From Orrella sp037026685 (GTDB lineage: Bacteria > Pseudomonadota > Gammaproteobacteria > Burkholderiales > Burkholderiaceae_B): 64,000 bases of DNA. The position numbers and the translations under genes are program-made. The stretch's first letter is position 1. Every line of letters starts with the position of its first letter. The notes under the pieces were generated by a model. That model was not told the origin of the DNA. It saw nothing but the letters and a program-made list of their open reading frames with translations, and searched no databases. Below are positions 63,812 to 64,000 of this stretch, piece by piece. The stretch lies in NCBI RefSeq assembly GCF_037026685.1, contig NZ_JBANET010000002.1, forward strand, positions 248,001-312,000. The letters are read 5' to 3'.

Positions 63812-64000
63812 GTGCGGCGGCGCGCATCACGCTGGTCCTGCTGACCTACAACCGGCGCCAGGAGGCGCTGCGCACCATCGCCGCCAACCTGCGCAGCGCC
63901 GGCTGCCCGCTGGTCGTGGTGGACAACGGCAGCCAGGACGGCACGGCGCAGGCGGTGCGCCAGGCCTTTCCGCAGGTCCGGCTGGTATGCCTGGAGCGCA
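63808..64000 (+). CDS. Glycosyltransferase family 2 (3' end cut by window)
   Basis: Only the first 64 residues are in the window. They read ITLVLLTYNRRQEALRTI, then PLVVVDNGSQDGTAQAVRQ, the nucleotide-binding start of a GT-A family 2 transferase with the V-D-N-G-S motif. The ATG overlaps the PIG-L stop, so the operon continues beyond the window. Confidence 0.87.
   Translation, partial: MSAAARITLVLLTYNRRQEALRTIAANLRSAGCPLVVVDNGSQDGTAQAVRQAFPQVRLVCLER

Overview
The window is GC-rich DNA (roughly 65-70 % GC, strong G/C at third codon positions) with densely packed, often overlapping genes. Gene families and codon use point to a betaproteobacterium of the Alcaligenaceae (Bordetella/Achromobacter-like). 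That placement is an inference; no rRNA or other species marker is present. I see no tRNA, rRNA, CRISPR array, insertion sequence, integrase or prophage gene.

Layout. 1-3.4 kb: two drug-efflux proteins (a 5'-truncated MFS pump and a PACE pump) and a DUF2254 membrane protein, in DNA visibly less GC-rich than the rest. 3.4-9.3 kb, minus strand: flavodoxin-fold quinone reductase, TetR, GST, a three-module PNPOx/FNR/ferredoxin fusion, LysR and a chromosomal AadA-type nucleotidyltransferase, headed by a 31-bp near-perfect palindrome. 9.4-11.7 kb: a methyltransferase, a histidine kinase remnant and an ArsR-led operon of small membrane proteins. 11.7-19.5 kb: kdpABCDE potassium uptake, without a visible kdpF. 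19.6-24.6 kb: an isoquinoline 1-oxidoreductase-type molybdo-hydroxylase pair, an AraC regulator and a 452-residue protein carrying a PD-(D/E)XK-like signature. 25-27 kb: two DUF892 ferritin-like proteins and a manganese catalase. 27-37.8 kb: ArsC-like protein, LysR/SDR, MscS-family channel, TonB-dependent receptor with a candidate Fur box, HPP-CBS protein, nitroreductase and FMN glutamate-synthase-like protein. 37.8-44.7 kb, minus strand: a YadA-like trimeric autotransporter, then phospholipase C, a 59-residue lipoprotein and phnECD, with a candidate Pho box upstream of phnD. 44.9-48.4 kb: HAD phosphatase, RpiR regulator, ChaA-like antiporter and a third DUF892 protein.

48.5-64 kb is the most interesting part. 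It holds an RpoN (sigma-54) gene. A candidate -24/-12 promoter reads into that rpoN, and a second, nearly identical one reads divergently into a GlcG/HbpS-like gene that is translationally coupled to an unusual fusion of an Atm1-type ABC exporter, a degenerate histidine-kinase ATPase domain and a receiver domain. A factor-independent terminator follows, then a third, weaker -24/-12 match. This starts a run of eleven tightly overlapping glycan genes: GT4, SDR, GmhB-like HAD phosphatase, GT9, NodU/CmcH-type carbamoyltransferase, GT2, GT9, a GT4-like transferase, a UDP-glucuronate-decarboxylase-like epimerase, a PIG-L deacetylase and a GT2 cut by the window end.

My reading is that this is a self-regulated sigma-54 circuit controlling an ABC/two-component hybrid and the making of a carbamoylated, deacetylated glycan. 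The promoter calls come from reading the sequence by eye and have not been tested; no enhancer-binding activator gene is visible in the window.
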